NCBI RefSeq assembly: GCF_027474825.1
Contig: NZ_CP107030.1
Location: forward strand, 62,001-126,000
Source of the DNA: Maribacter halichondriae
GTDB taxonomy: Bacteria; Bacteroidota; Bacteroidia; Flavobacteriales; Flavobacteriaceae
DNA length: 64,000 nucleotides
Direction: 5' to 3'
Positions 26,769 to 36,678 of the stretch are shown in pieces; positions within the stretch are counted from its first letter, which is position 1; each line of letters begins with the position of its first letter. The notes under the pieces were generated by a model, which was not told where the DNA came from, ran no database searches, and saw only the letters and a list, made by a program, of their open reading frames with translations. Made by a program: the position numbers and the translations under genes.

Positions 26769-28478
26769 ATGGATAGCATTTTAAACACCGCCAAAAGCTG
26801 GCTGACCGATTTTTTCGATACCGATGTAAAATCGGAAGTCCAGAAACTGATAGACACCGATCCCGAAGAACTCAAAGACCGCTTTTATAAGAATATGGAA
26901 TTCGGCACAGGCGGAATGCGAGGCGTCATGGGCGTCGGCACCAATCGCATCAATAAATACACTTTGGGGAAGAGCACCCAAGGCCTGAGCAATTATTTGA
27001 AAAAAGTATATGCCGGCGAAGACCTTCAAGTGGTCATTGCCTATGACTGTCGCCACAACAGCGACACCCTTGCAAGAACGGTTGCGGAAGTTTTTTCCGC
27101 TAACGGAATCAAGGTGTTCTTATTCTCGGAGTTGCGTACCACCCCAGAACTTTCGTTCGCGGTGCGGCATTTGAAGTGTCATGCCGGAATCGTCTTGACT
27201 GCATCGCACAATCCGCCTGAATATAATGGTTATAAAGTGTACTGGACGGATGGCGGACAAATTGTACCTCCTGAGGACAAGGAGATTATCGCGGAAATCA
27301 ATTCCCTTTCTTTTGAGGACATTAAATTTAAGGCAAATGATAATTTGATAGAGTTGATCGATAGCGAAGTCGACGAGGCCTTTCTTTCGGAATCTGTCAA
27401 AAATGGAAACTTCCAAGCTGCTGGCAAAGATGATTTTAAAATCGTTTTTACCTCGTTACATGGCACATCGATTACCGCCATTCCTGAAGTTTTGAAACGT
27501 GCAGGTTATAGAAATGTTACGGTCATCGAAGAGCAGGCCAAACCTGACGGGAACTTTCCGACGGTAAAATCGCCAAATCCCGAAGAACCGGAAGCCTTGT
27601 CCATGGCCGTAAAAAAAGCCAAGGAAATTGGTGCAGATATGGTAGTAGGTACGGATCCCGACAGTGATAGACTAGGTATTGCTGTGCAGAATTTAGAGGG
27701 CCAAATGGAAATTGTCAACGGTAATCAAGCGATGATATTGATGACAAAATTCCTTTTGGAAAAACAAAAGAAAAAAGGATTCAAGGGCAATGAGTTTGTC
27801 GCCACCACGATTGTGTCCACCCCAATGATGGAAGTAATGGCAAAAGCCTACGGCGTAGAATTTAAGACAGCCCTGACAGGCTTCAAATGGATCGGCAAAA
27901 TGATAAAAGACTTCCCGCAATCGAAATTCATCGGTGGTGGTGAAGAAAGTTTCGGTTACATGGTGGGCGACTTCGTTCGAGACAAAGATGCTGTCATCTC
28001 TACCCTACTCGCCTGTGAAATAGCATCCCAAGCAAAAGCTAACGGAAGTTCTTTTTACAAAGACCTAATCGATTGTTATGTCGAATACGGATTTTATAAA
28101 GAACATTTGGTTTCCCTAACCAAAAAAGGAATTTCGGGTGCCGAGGAAATCAAGCAGATGCTGAAAGATTTTAAGGATAATCCTGTGGAAACGGTCGCAG
28201 GTTCCAAAGTAAAATGGATCGAGGATTACAATACCTCCACGGCCAAGAATGTGATGACGGGCGAAGAAAAAAACATCGACCTTCCCAAAGCAAATGTTTT
28301 GATCTACGAGACCGAAGACGGCACACGGGTTGCGGCAAGACCTAGTGGAACGGAGCCAAAGGTTAAGTTTTATATCAGCACCAACGCTGAATTGGATTCC
28401 GCCGAAAACTTCAAAAAAATTTCAGCAGAACTTGACGCCAAAATCCAACGGATCTTGGGAGAACTCAATTTGAGTTAA
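26769..28478 (+). CDS. Phosphoglucomutase/phosphomannomutase family protein
   Basis: A 569-residue alpha-D-phosphohexomutase that interconverts hexose 1- and 6-phosphates (glucose or mannose). The phosphoserine loop TASHNPPEYNG holds Ser146, the metal-binding loop is GTDPDSDRLG near 297, the sugar-binding loop GGEESFGYM lies near 396, and the C-terminal phosphate-binding RPSGTEPKVKFYI is near 518. The length fits the PgcA-like group. Its stop codon overlaps the start of the ABC transporter by one base (TAATG), which implies co-transcription. Confidence 0.95.
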   Translation: MDSILNTAKSWLTDFFDTDVKSEVQKLIDTDPEELKDRFYKNMEFGTGGMRGVMGVGTNRINKYTLGKSTQGLSNYLKKVYAGEDLQVVIAYDCRHNSDTLARTVAEVFSANGIKVFLFSELRTTPELSFAVRHLKCHAGIVLTASHNPPEYNGYKVYWTDGGQIVPPEDKEIIAEINSLSFEDIKFKANDNLIELIDSEVDEAFLSESVKNGNFQAAGKDDFKIVFTSLHGTSITAIPEVLKRAGYRNVTVIEEQAKPDGNFPTVKSPNPEEPEALSMAVKKAKEIGADMVVGTDPDSDRLGIAVQNLEGQMEIVNGNQAMILMTKFLLEKQKKKGFKGNEFVATTIVSTPMMEVMAKAYGVEFKTALTGFKWIGKMIKDFPQSKFIGGGEESFGYMVGDFVRDKDAVISTLLACEIASQAKANGSSFYKDLIDCYVEYGFYKEHLVSLTKKGISGAEEIKQMLKDFKDNPVETVAGSKVKWIEDYNTSTAKNVMTGEEKNIDLPKANVLIYETEDGTRVAARPSGTEPKVKFYISTNAELDSAENFKKISAELDAKIQRILGELNLS

Positions 28479-30300
28479 TGGACTATTTCAAAAAAATCCT
28501 TCGTTTTGCGGGGCCCTATGAAAAGTACGGCTATCTAAATATTTTCTTCAACATGCTGTATGCGCTTTTCAGTGCGCTTTCGTTTGCAGCGTTGATACCA
28601 ATGTTGAGGGTGCTATTCGAACAGTCAAAACCCGTGACTACCCCCCCGTGTACAATGGAATACGAAATGTTCAAGACTTTGTCATGGACTCTCTCGGATA
28701 TCAGGTAACGTTGTATGCTGGCAGCGACAAGATGAAGGGACTGGTTTTGGTCATCGGCCTTGTACTCATTCTCTTTTTGCTCAAAAATCTATTCAATTAT
28801 TTGGCGATGTACTTTATCACCTTCCTTCGAAACGGTGTTTTGAAGGATATCCGCAATGCCATGTACCAAAAAATAACCGATCTGCCGATTTCCTATTATT
28901 CCGAAAAAAGAAAGGGCGATGTGATCGCACGTATTACTTCGGATGTTTTGGAAATTCAACATTCCTTTCTGTCCATTCTTGAGCTTATCGTTCGCGAACC
29001 CTTGACCATTCTTTTTACGATTCTGGTCATGTTCAGTATCAGTGGCAAGTTGACCCTCTTCGTTTTTATTTTCATTCCCATTGCGGGAGCCATCATTTCT
29101 TGGATTGGCAAATCCCTAAAAAAACAATCCGACAACGTACAGCGCGAGCAGGGTGAATTTTTATCCATCGTCGAGGAAACCTTGGGTGGACTTCGGGTAA
29201 TTAAAGCCTTTAATTCTGAATCTCGATTTTATAAAACCTTTAGTGCATCGACCAATCGGTTTTTCGATTTTAGCAACAAATTGTTGAACCGCCAAAACCT
29301 GGCGTCACCCACTGGTGAATTTTTAGGCATTCTGGTTATAGGCGTATTGTTATGGTTCGGAGGAAAAATGGTCTTGGTCGAAGAGACCTTGGATGCCGCC
29401 TCTTTTATCGCATATATGGGTCTAGCCTATAATATATTGACTCCTGCAAAATCAATCAGTAAAGCATCATACGGCGTTAAAAAAGGTAATGCCGCCGCCG
29501 AACGGGTTTTGGAGATTCTGGAAACTGAAAACCCCATTATCGATAAAGGGAATGCGATTGAAAAAACAAGTTTCGATTCAGGAATAGAATTAAAAAACAT
29601 TTCCTTCAAGTATGAAGATGAATATGTACTGAAAAACTTTGACCTAACAGTTCCCAAAGGCGATACTGTTGCATTGGTAGGCCAGTCGGGAAGCGGTAAA
29701 AGTACTATTGCCAACCTCGTAACGCGTTTTTACGACGTCAACGAAGGCGAAATCAATATCGATGGCACCGATATCAAAGACCTGACCAAAAAATCTCTTC
29801 GGAATTTAATGGGGCTAGTCACGCAAGATTCCATACTTTTCAATGATACCGTGGCCAAGAATATTTCCCTCGGAAAAGAAAATGCATCCGAAGCAGAAAT
29901 CATCGAAGCTGCAAAAATCGCCAATGCCCATGAATTCATTGTTGACCTTCCCGAAAGCTACGATACCAACATTGGCGACAGCGGAAACAAATTGAGTGGC
30001 GGACAAAAACAGCGTTTATCGATTGCGCGGGCCGTTTTAAAGAATCCCCCGATCATGATTTTGGACGAGGCGACATCCGCTCTAGATACCGAAAGCGAGC
30101 GCTTGGTACAAGATGCGTTGGAAAAAATGATGCGAAACAGAACTTCTATCGTTATTGCACATCGTTTATCGACCATTCAAAAAGCAAACAACATCGTCGT
30201 ACTCCAAAAAGGCGAAATCGTTGAGCAAGGAACGCATGATGAGCTTTTGGCCAAAAACGGTACGTACAAGAAGTTGGTAGAGATGCAGTCGTTGGGTTAA
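28478..30300 (+). CDS. ABC exporter, MsbA-like half-transporter, frame broken
   Basis: A reconstructed 607-residue fused permease-ATPase of the exporter type; in this family the cargo is often lipid A, other lipids, or drugs. Six membrane segments occupy the first 330 residues, starting with NIFFNMLYALFSALSFAALIPM. The nucleotide-binding domain has Walker A GQSGSGKST, the LSGGQKQRLSIARA signature, Walker B IMILDEATSALD and the switch His in IAHRLST. The frame is lost in the C7 run 28641-28647; eight C give TTPPVYNGIRNVQDFVMDSLGYQ and a continuous protein. It overlaps the upstream phosphohexomutase gene by one base. Confidence 0.93.
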
Positions 30301-30397
30301 CGCAACAGTCTTTGCCAGGAGCGTTCCGAATTTTTTAAGTTTCCTTAAAATTTTAATGTGACAAAGCAAACTTTTGGACCTTGGCATCAGATTCAAA

Positions 30398-30463
30398 AGA
30401 TTGCTTCATCGCCACGACCATTCTCCTTTCTTGGAATTTTTATTTGGCTTCTCGCAAAGACGA
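30398..30463. repeat. Intergenic relative of the purL palindromic element
   Basis: AGATTGCTTC (30398-30407) followed by CTTCTCGCAAAGACGA (ending at 30463) read on the minus strand as TCGTCTTTGCGAG...GAAGCAATCT. The same two end motifs, TTGCGAG and GCAATCT, define the element inside purL at 39581-39708. The centre differs. It lies in the 220-base gap between the ABC exporter and the ECF sigma gene, where I see nothing else. Confidence 0.55.
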
Positions 30464-30520
30464 AGACTAAACCTTTCCTTAACTTTACTGTCAAACCCAA
30501 GAACTTAAGTCCGAGGATCA

Positions 30521-31063
30521 TTGTTAGGAGAGGAAACTTTAGTGAATCAGTTACAATCAAAGGATACCCAGTCTCAAGCCTTTGAGGTGTTGGTCGATAC
30601 CTATAAACAACGATTGTATTGGCATATCCGTAGGATTGTATTGGACCATGACGATACCGATGATGTGCTACAAAATACCTTCATCAAAGTCTACAAAAAT
30701 ATCGACGGATTCAAAGGCGATAGCAAACTCTATTCTTGGATGTACCGTATCGCGACCAATGAGGCCCTGAGTTTTTTAAAGGTTAAATCAAAAAAATCGG
30801 GAATAGAAAATAGTGAACTTCAAGACAGCATGATAAATAATCTGCAATCGGATGTATACTTTGAGGGAGACGAAATACAATTGAAACTTCAAAAAGCAAT
30901 CGCAACCTTACCGGAAAAACAAAAACTGGTGTTCAACATGAAATATTTTCAAGAATTGAAATATGAGGAAATTTCGAAAATTCTCGAAACCTCGGTAGGT
31001 GGATTGAAAGCATCGTACCATTTGGCCGTAAAAAAGATAGAATCATTTTTAAAGGAGGATTAA
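30521..31063 (+). CDS. ECF RNA polymerase sigma factor
   Basis: A 180-residue sigma-70 factor of the extracytoplasmic-function class. Region 2 is RLYWHIRRIVLDHDDTDDVLQNTFIKVYKNIDGFKGDSKLYSWMYRIATNEALSFL at about 31-86, and region 4 is IATLPEKQKLVFNMKYFQELKYEEISKILETSVGGLKASYHLAVKKI at 126-173. The start is a TTG at 30521, because no ATG precedes region 2 in this frame; GTG at 30542 is an alternative. It is the first gene of a three-gene set with a membrane protein and an exported 'sensor', a layout known in flavobacteria. Confidence 0.93.
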   Translation: MLGEETLVNQLQSKDTQSQAFEVLVDTYKQRLYWHIRRIVLDHDDTDDVLQNTFIKVYKNIDGFKGDSKLYSWMYRIATNEALSFLKVKSKKSGIENSELQDSMINNLQSDVYFEGDEIQLKLQKAIATLPEKQKLVFNMKYFQELKYEEISKILETSVGGLKASYHLAVKKIESFLKED

Positions 31064-31096
31064 ACCTTTTAACCATTTGATAGTCAAATCAAAGTG

Positions 31097-31608
31097 ATGA
31101 ACGAATTGAACAAAAAAATCCTTTTAAAACCCCTGAAGAATACTTCGAAGGTTTTAATGATAGGTTGATGGATAGGCTTTCCGAAGGAAAATCCGTTATT
31201 CCTAAGGAGGAAGGTTTTGTCGTTCCCGAAAACTATTTTGAATCGTTGCACGAGAACATCCTGAAAAAGATGGATGCGGAGGAAACTAAAGTTATCCGAC
31301 TAAATCCGTATAAAAAATATTATTATGCGGCGGCATCGATTGCAGCCATTGTTTTGGTCGTTCTCGGGTTAAATTGGAATACTGCGGAAGCTCTCACTTT
31401 TGACGATTTGGCCGCTTCCGATATTGAAACCTATTTCGAGAATAATGAATTCGATTTGAGCACCTATGAAATTGCGGAAGTCATACCCGTTGATGAACTT
31501 GAAATAAACGATGTTTTGGAAAATCGCTTCGCGGAAGAAAACATGTTGGAGTATCTTGACGAAAACATAGATGACTTTGAAGCGTTAAATCTTGAAGACG
31601 ATGAATAA
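31097..31608 (+). CDS. Single-pass membrane protein in ECF sigma operon, possible anti-sigma, frame broken
   Basis: A reconstructed 170-residue protein. The N-terminal soluble part has two copies of a Pro-x-x-Tyr-Phe-Glu motif, TPEEYFEGFNDRLMDRL and VPENYFESLHENILKKM; one membrane segment YYYAAASIAAIVLVVLGL follows at about 77-95, and the C-terminus is very acidic (NIDDFEALNLEDDE). Its position after the sigma gene and its topology suggest an anti-sigma or regulator role, which is inference. The first 20 codons are separated from the rest by one missing A in the A7 run 31112-31118. Its stop overlaps the start of the next gene. Confidence 0.8.
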
Positions 31609-32055
31609 TCTAAAAAAAATAATGCTGATGGTACCGCTGTTGGCTGTTACCCTGTCCTTCGGGCAAAATCGCCCTGACAAGGATAAGATAAAATCTTTGA
31701 AAATTGCCTTTATTACGGAACGTTTGGACCTAAGTACTAAAGAGGCACAAACTTTTTGGCCGATCTACAACGAGTACGAAGAAAAAGGGAGGCGTTGCGC
31801 CAAAAAGAACGTAGGCAAATACGTAATAAAATAAAGGAATCTGAAAATCTCTCCGAAAAAGAAGCCGCCCAATTATTGAAACAATACCTCAGTTTCGAAG
31901 AAGAAGAAGAAGAGTTGGACAAAGCGTTTATCGAGAATATTACCGAAGTCATATCGGCCAAAAAAACGCTTTTATTATTGCGTTCGGAGGAAGAATTCAA
32001 ACGGCAATTGATAAAACAATACCGTCAAAAACGAGGTGGTGGTGGATTTCGATAA
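31601..32055 (+). CDS. Exported 'sensor of ECF-type sigma factor' protein, frame broken
   Basis: A reconstructed 151-residue exported protein of the kind annotated in flavobacteria as a sensor of an ECF sigma factor. A signal peptide (MNNLKKIMLMVPLLAVTLSFGQ) is followed by KIAFITERLDLSTKEAQTFWPIYNEYEEK, the family hallmark, and a long charged helix to GGGGFR; the fold recalls periplasmic Spy/CpxP-like helical proteins. The ATG at 31601 overlaps the upstream stop (GATGAATAA). The frame breaks at A5/G3 31782-31789; one base there restores EEKREALRQKERRQIR or the GEAL variant. A terminator follows at 32076-32103. Confidence 0.85.
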
Positions 32056-32075
32056 ATCATTTTCGATGAAAGACT

Positions 32076-32103
32076 AAAAAAGAGGCCAAATGGCCTCTTT
32101 TTT
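32076..32103 (+). terminator. Terminator of the ECF sigma operon
   Basis: A 13-base perfect stem (32076-32088 with 32091-32103) encloses two bases, with the T-run as part of its right arm. It lies 20 bases after the stop of the sensor gene. Confidence 0.88.
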
Positions 32104-32161
32104 TATTAAACCATCTCTTTGTTTAAAAGTCAAAAAGATATAACCCATAAAATTAAAAGCT

Positions 32162-32509
32162 ATGAAAAATTTTAAAGTTATGTTTATCGCATTGGCTCTT
32201 TTCGGAACATTAGGTTCCGCCAACGCCAATAGCTCTGTTGAAAAAGTTTCCCTTGAAAACGTAATGGTGGTCAAAAGCCATCCTTCGAAGGTATTTATCC
32301 ACAAAGGCAAAAAGTACCATTTCAGAAACGGAAATTGGTATATCAAAAGAGGAAGAAAATATATTGCTGTCCGACCACCCGTCGGTATTAAAGTGCGGCA
32401 TTTGCCACGCGGCAATAAAGTCGTTTACATCAATGGCCGAAAATTGTATAAATACAAGGGTATTTGGTACAAAAAGAATGGTCGAGGGTTTGTGGTCGTG
32501 AACATTTAA
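32162..32509 (+). CDS. Small exported protein with SH3-like repeats
   Basis: A 115-residue protein with a signal peptide (MKNFKVMFIALALFGTLGSANA). The mature part has two related units, GKKYHFRNGNWYIKRGRKYIAVRPPVG at 48-74 and GRKLYKYKGIWYKKNGRGFVVVNI at 92-115, each of the pattern Lys-Tyr-x5-Trp-Tyr-x-Lys. They look like small basic beta-barrel repeats, and resemble the DUF6515-type proteins of Bacteroidota. No function is known. Terminators on both sides indicate its own transcript. Confidence 0.7.
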   Translation: MKNFKVMFIALALFGTLGSANANSSVEKVSLENVMVVKSHPSKVFIHKGKKYHFRNGNWYIKRGRKYIAVRPPVGIKVRHLPRGNKVVYINGRKLYKYKGIWYKKNGRGFVVVNI

Positions 32510-32516
32510 AGTAGTA

Positions 32517-32559
32517 CTGTCACATCGAGCCTGCCGGCAAGATAGGCCCGATGTGACAG
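32517..32559. terminator. Bidirectional terminator
   Basis: A 16-base near-perfect stem (32517-32532 with 32544-32559, one A:C mismatch) lies between the convergent small exported protein and the beta-propeller lipoprotein genes. There is no long T-run, so termination may be weak or may rely on the hairpin alone. Confidence 0.7.
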
Positions 32560-32565
32560 TTCAAA

Positions 32566-33593
32566 TTACCTAAAAGTCAATTTCGAAATCCGGTTCTTTC
32601 CAGCTGCATAGGCGATAGAATCATTGAAAAATCGAAGCGTGTAAAACCCTTCTTCGGATAACTTCTTCCAAGTTTCGCCCGTATCGTTCGAATACGAAAT
32701 TCCTGTAAAACCCATGGCTACAATTTCTTTGCCGTCAGAATTCGGCACGAACTGTACGCAACTTTTATAATCGGGTTCTTGACCGTCGGCAACTAGCTTC
32801 CAAGTTTTTCCACCATCCGTAGTAATTGCCTTGTTGGCCGAGTTGTTTTCCGGATTCGTATAATCACCTCCCATGGCGATTCCCAGCTTCTCATCCCAGA
32901 AGTCCATGGAATAGATACCCTGAGTAGGTTCCGCATTTACAATCGGCGTTTGATAGACTTCCCAAGTCTTTCCCTTATCTGGAGAAAAATAAATGCGTCC
33001 GCTGGTAGTAGCGACCCAAGTTTTATCGCCTACTATTTCAATATTCGTGTTACTTGCGGCAAAGGCACCTTCACCTTCAAATGCTTCCGGTAGGTCGTCG
33101 CACGAAAGTTTGGTCCAGTGGTGCCCCCCATCTCGCGTAATAACGATTGAAATACACCCGTTCATTGCATCGCCGACGGCAATTCCCTCCCTATTGTTCC
33201 AAAAGATCATGGCATCATAAAAAACGCTATCATCCTCTTCCTTATAAACCAAATCCATTTTACCATCTTCCCCGGTTTTATAAAGTAAAGCGGGATTGGC
33301 GACGGAAAGCATGAAGAAATCTGTCGCATTATGCGCCACTGCCCGAAACTCGGGCATAATAGTATCGTACCTCTGAATATTGGTACGCACTTTACCTGAA
33401 CTTAGATCGATGGACCCAAATGTGCCATTATTGGCTGCAAAGGCCACACTGTTCCACATGATTTCAATCGCCCGAATACTTAATGAATCCTCATAAATAG
33501 TTTCTACGTCAACAGATGTAAAGGGGTTTGTTTCTCGGTCTCCGAACAAGAAAAAAATAGCATGGAAACCAATAAGAAATATAAATACCGCAT
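32566..33593 (-). CDS. BNR/HCF136-like beta-propeller lipoprotein, frame broken near the start
   Basis: A reconstructed 342-residue lipoprotein with repeated TWxx/DGGKTWK/DKGKTWEVY/DTGETWKKL blades, resembling the Ycf48/HCF136 and sialidase-like propellers often labelled 'oxidoreductase'. The long frame starts only at 33549, without a signal. In the next frame an ATG at 33593 encodes MRYLYFLLVSMLFFSCSETEKQ, a good lipoprotein signal with Cys16. One extra base in G4 33523-33526 joins it to TPFTSVDVETIYEDS. The protein would be anchored in the outer or inner membrane. No specific ligand can be given. Confidence 0.85.
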
Positions 33594-33664
33594 TGAGATA
33601 AAGTTTCTCAAAAATAAAGGGAATCCCTTCTAAAACAATACCTTTGCAGCCATAATTTTCAGAA

Positions 33665-34875
33665 ATGAAGCTTCATAGAAACTTGGTATTCGCCGTAATC
33701 GACGCCCTGAATTTAATATTCAATGAAGGCGAATATGCCGACAAGGTGGTACAAAAAGTTTTGAAATACGATAAACGCTGGGGATCTCGAGATCGAGGGT
33801 TTATTGCTGAAACTACCTATGAAATGGTACGTTACAAAAGATTGTATACGGAGATTGCGGACGTACGCGCGCCCTATCGCCGTGAAGATTTGTTCCGTAT
33901 TTGGGCCGTATGGGCCGTTTTAAAGGGAATTCCGTTACCGGATTGGAAACAAATCGAACCCACCCCCGAACGCCGGATCAAAGGAAAATTCGACGAACTT
34001 TCGAAAATCAGGAAGTACCGCGAGTCCTTTCCCGATTGGATCGACGAAATTTGTGAAAAAGCGTTGGGCGAAAAATTATGGAACGCCGAAAGTGCCGCGC
34101 TCAATCAACAAGCAGAAGTCATCTTAAGAACGAATACTTTAAAAACGACCAAAGAAAAACTGCGCAAGGCACTTTTGGACGAAGGTATTGTTACGGAACC
34201 GATTAAAGGATATCCGTTGTCATTGCGACTTCCCGAACGTGCGAATGTATTCGTAACCGAAGCTTTTAAAAACGGATTTTTTGAGGTACAGGATGCTTCC
34301 TCGCAATTGGTCGCCGAACTATTGGATGTAAAACCGGGACAACGGGTTGTGGACACTTGTGCAGGTGCCGGGGAAAATCATTGCATTTGGCCGCCCTTAT
34401 GGAAAACAAAGGACAATTGATCGCCATGGACATCTACGGCAGCAAATTGAAAGAACTGAAACGCCGTGCGAGAAGAAATGGCGCGCATAACATAGAACCT
34501 CGGGAAATCGATTCCACTAAAGTCTTTAAAAAATTGTATGGAAGCGCCGACAGGGTTTTGATCGATGCCCCGTGCACAGGACTCGGAGTCATCCGAAGGA
34601 ACCCGGATACGAAATGGAAACTTCAACCGGATTTTTTAGAAAAGATTACCAAAACCCAGCAAGAAATTCTTCGCAACTATAGCAAAATTGTAAAGGCGGG
34701 CGGTAAAATGGTCTATGCGACCTGCTCTATCCTTCCTCAAGAAAACAATGACCAAGTAAAATCGTTTTTGGCTTCGGAAGAGGGTAAGGAATTTACCTTG
34801 GCCAAGGAAAAAAAGATTTATGCTTCTAAAAGTGGGTTCGATGGGTTTTATATGGCGTTGTTGGAAAGAGCATAA
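33665..34875 (+). CDS. RsmB/NOL1/NOP2-type rRNA cytosine-C5 methyltransferase, frame broken
   Basis: A reconstructed 403-residue SAM-dependent RNA m5C methyltransferase of the RsmB/Sun group. An N-terminal NusB-like part is reduced (NEGEYADKVVQKVLKYDKRWGSRDRGFIAETTYEMVRYKRLY). The SAM motif DTCAGAGGKSLHLAALMENKGQLIAMD needs one more G in G4 34370-34373, otherwise the frame stops at 34420. Both catalytic cysteines are in place: DAPCTGLGVIRRNPDTKW, and ATCSILPQENNDQV. Probable target is 16S rRNA; the exact base is not deducible. A core housekeeping gene, so the break is probably a sequencing error. Confidence 0.92.
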
Positions 34876-34936
34876 AACTATACATAACAGTGTCCATCCT
34901 ATCAAGGAGGGAAACCGTTACTCTAAAAAAGTAGAA

Positions 34937-36532
34937 TTATTTTTCCTTCAAAGTCGGGTACTCTACCCCCAACTGCTCCAAATAAGAATCGAATTTCGTC
35001 TCATCGTAATAGAATTTTTCCAGTCCATCACGAAACTCGCCTTGCTTGTCCGCATTTAAGTAAATCGGTGGTTTATCCGCTTCGGAAATCATGGGAATGA
35101 ACTTCGTTTCCTTGGTCTGTTCGTTTTTAAAATAATCCCACGCCCCTTTTAAAAGTTCGGGTTTTAAAAGAAAGTCCAAAATGGTCATCGCCTCAGCCTT
35201 TGCCCCTGCTACCACACCTTTATGGGCAATTGGGGTTGCCATGGCAATCGCATTGCTCCAATGGTGACCTTGTAGTCCGGGAATATTGGATGGGAAACGC
35301 ATCGTAACCGTTGGGGTTTTCCAAGAAATATCGCCGATATCATCGGAACCGCCACTGATGGGTTCTATGACAGGCAGGCCTAAAGGAGAAAGTTCGGTAT
35401 CCAACCCTTTGATTTCTTTGGCTTTCACTTCCGTCTGAACGGCTTTCGCCAAGGCTTGATCTTCTTCCGACCATTTGGGCAATCCTACTTTTTTGATATT
35501 TTCATACATGGTTTCGGCGATGACCTTATTGTAGTGTCTCGGCCATGCGGCACCCAGAATTTTGGATTTCATCGTGGTGCCCGTCATCAACGCAGCACCC
35601 TTGGCGACATCATTGGCCTCATGGTACATTTCCATAATGCCGTCATATTTGATGTCACGGAAATAAAACCAAATAGAAGCTTTTGAGGGAACAACGTTCG
35701 GTTGGTCCCCGGCATCGGTAAAAATGGAGTGCGAACGACGCAACGGATGTAAATGTTCGCGCTTGTAGTTCCATGCGATATTCATCAACTCGGCAGCATC
35801 CAAGGCGCTTTTGCCACGCCATGGGGCACCTGCGGAATGGGCCGATTCTCCCTCAAAGGAATATTCCACAGATATCAATCCTGTTCCACGGGTTGGGCCA
35901 TAGGAAACACTCAAATTACTGCTGACATGCGTGAAAATACACATATCGATGTTGTCGAAGAGTCCGTCACGCACGTACCACGCTTTTGCCCCAAGCAGTT
36001 CTTCCGCAATACCCGGCCAAACCAATAGTGTACCGGAAATGTTCTCACGCTCCATAATCTTTTTGACGGCGAGCGCCGCCGAAATATTCATCGGTATGCC
36101 GGCATTGTGGCCTTCTCCATGGCCCGGAGCACCTTCGACAATAGGTTTGTGATAAGCTACTCCTGGATGTTGTGATGCCTTGGGAATACAGTCCACATCA
36201 CTTCCCAAAGCGATAACGGGGCCTTCGCCATTGCTCCATTTCGCGAACCAAGCCGTGGGAATTCCGGAAATGGAATTTTCGATAGCAAATCCGTTTTCTT
36301 CAAGGATTCCTGTCAAATACTTTGAGGATTCGATTTCCTGAAATCCCAATTCCGCAAAACTAAAAACCTTATCGACCATGACCTGAAGGTTTTTGGTATC
36401 GGCTTCGATTAACGAATTAGCTTCGGTCTTTAATTTTTCAATTTGTCTTTTGGAATATTTTTTTTGGGCGTTCACCGATGTAATACAAAAGAACATACAA
36501 GTGGCCATAACTAGAATTCTAACGGTTTTCAT
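34937..36532 (-). CDS. M20-family amidohydrolase, AbgB-like, exported
   Basis: A 531-residue metallo-amidohydrolase resembling subunit B of aminobenzoyl-glutamate hydrolase. The signal peptide MKTVRILVMATCMFFCITSVNA starts at the ATG at 36532; the longer frame adds an unlikely 39-residue leader. Family motifs include ALGSDVDCIPK near 108, GAPGHGEGHNAGIP near 133, WPGIAEELLGAKAWYV near 170, and the C-terminal GGSDDIGDISW near 420 with metal ligands. AbgB normally works in the cytosol with AbgA; a signal peptide and no abgA nearby suggest a different, exported dipeptidase-type role. Confidence 0.88.
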   Translation of the reverse strand: MKTVRILVMATCMFFCITSVNAQKKYSKRQIEKLKTEANSLIEADTKNLQVMVDKVFSFAELGFQEIESSKYLTGILEENGFAIENSISGIPTAWFAKWSNGEGPVIALGSDVDCIPKASQHPGVAYHKPIVEGAPGHGEGHNAGIPMNISAALAVKKIMERENISGTLLVWPGIAEELLGAKAWYVRDGLFDNIDMCIFTHVSSNLSVSYGPTRGTGLISVEYSFEGESAHSAGAPWRGKSALDAAELMNIAWNYKREHLHPLRRSHSIFTDAGDQPNVVPSKASIWFYFRDIKYDGIMEMYHEANDVAKGAALMTGTTMKSKILGAAWPRHYNKVIAETMYENIKKVGLPKWSEEDQALAKAVQTEVKAKEIKGLDTELSPLGLPVIEPISGGSDDIGDISWKTPTVTMRFPSNIPGLQGHHWSNAIAMATPIAHKGVVAGAKAEAMTILDFLLKPELLKGAWDYFKNEQTKETKFIPMISEADKPPIYLNADKQGEFRDGLEKFYYDETKFDSYLEQLGVEYPTLKEK

Positions 36533-36638
36533 AAGGTTGGATTTTAAGGTAGAAAAGATACTAAAATGAACGCGATTAATTAACAATCGTCGTTCAAAAC
36601 TGTTAACTATTCTCGGAAAATCTTCATGGAAAAAGCTG

Positions 36639-36646
36639 TAAATTTG
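36639..36646 (+). promoter_or_regulatory. Probable -7 box for purL
   Basis: TAAATTTG fits TAnnTTTG and lies 32 bases before the ATG at 36679. No good TTTG was found at the expected -33 distance. Confidence 0.45.
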
Positions 36647-36678
36647 CACTTTCTCAAACCTAACAATTCATTGTATAA

